From contig NW_019211455.1 of the NCBI RefSeq assembly GCF_002443255.2, positions 14,055,080-14,119,079 on the forward strand: a stretch of 64,000 nt of DNA, in the 5' to 3' direction. The notes beneath the pieces are model-generated. The model was not told the DNA's origin, did not search any database, and saw only the letters and a program-made list of their open reading frames with translations. Origin of the DNA: Varroa destructor. Lineage: Eukaryota > Arthropoda > Arachnida > Mesostigmata > Varroidae. Positions 63,819-64,000 of this stretch are shown piece after piece. Both the position numbers and the translations under genes were made by a program. Every line of letters starts with the position of its first letter. The first letter of the stretch is position 1.

Positions 63819-64000
63819 AAAATTTCAAGTTCATCATAGTCGTTCCACTTTAGACATTTGCGTGTAGTAAATGCTAATTTTTCACATTATAAAGTAGCAA
63901 TGATATATAATTTCACCTCAACCTTGTCAAGTTGGCAGTACACTTAATTGTTAAGAGAAGTAATTTATTTTGGTAGTTTGAGGCAGAGACACAGCACAAG

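Larger units (their letters stand above)
60984..64000 (-). other. 5' flank of nab or upstream intron
   Basis: The acceptor at 60985-60984 implies at least one upstream exon, probably 5' untranslated, that I could not find; it may lie outside the window. The segment is AT-rich, with two pairs of CTCF-like motifs (62456-62528 and 63732-63805) and a (GGCC)4 run at 63803-63818. No supported coding sequence was seen. Confidence 0.6.

Noticed and set aside
1..64000. CRISPR arrays, prokaryotic operons, viral genes, rRNA or functional tRNA genes
   Set aside because: No regularly spaced repeats, no ribosome-binding-site-led gene clusters, no viral polymerase or capsid motifs, and no complete tRNA cloverleaf were seen on either strand.

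Overview
The window is eukaryotic. It has long AT-leaning introns, GT-AG splice sites with GTGAGT or GTAAGT donors, microsatellites, and no operon-like packing. One gene dominates it: a NAB-family transcriptional co-regulator (NGFI-A/EGR-binding protein; Drosophila nab) on the minus strand. Eight coding exons run from about 60.98 kb down to about 0.85 kb. I found the NCD1 domain in two small exons (35785-35886 and 28292-28429), the NCD2 domain in two more (9619-9840 and 2551-2828), and a C-terminal coiled coil in the last two. Every exon joins the next in frame (intron phases 1,1,1,0,0,2,2), giving 789 codons from the first splice acceptor or 783 from the first ATG. The protein and gene structure suggest an arthropod, possibly a chelicerate or mite because of the long introns and homopolymer-rich linkers; the species is a guess.

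Layout by coordinate: 1-844 is the 3' flank; 845-1013 the last coding exon; 1683-1850 exon 7; 2551-2828 exon 6 (NCD2 core); 2829-9618 intron 5; 9619-9840 exon 5; 9841-20874 intron 4; 20875-21329 exon 4 (low-complexity linker); 21330-28291 intron 3; 28292-28429 exon 3; 28430-35784 intron 2; 35785-35886 exon 2; 35887-60145 a 24 kb intron 1; 60146-60983 exon 1 (Q/A/G/P-rich extension); 60984-64000 the 5' flank or an upstream intron.

I recognise no second cellular protein-coding gene. The introns hold a decayed mariner-type transposon (about 44.16-44.97 kb), candidate tRNA-derived SINE pieces (about 40.4-40.75 kb), two long hairpin palindromes, simple repeats, and several GC-richer blocks with overlapping unrecognised open frames. 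The 5' flank holds two pairs of CTCF-like motifs. The GC-rich block at 38.3-38.9 kb with a GA repeat at 39.2 kb, just upstream of an exon that opens with an in-frame ATG, could be the promoter of a short isoform of ordinary NAB length.

By family knowledge, NAB proteins are nuclear. They bind zinc-finger factors (EGR/Krox; in flies Squeeze and Rotund) through NCD1 and repress or tune transcription through NCD2. I see no convincing undescribed system. The most interesting points are the N-terminal extension, the stop codon that coincides with a splice donor, the paired CTCF-like motifs and the foldback palindrome.
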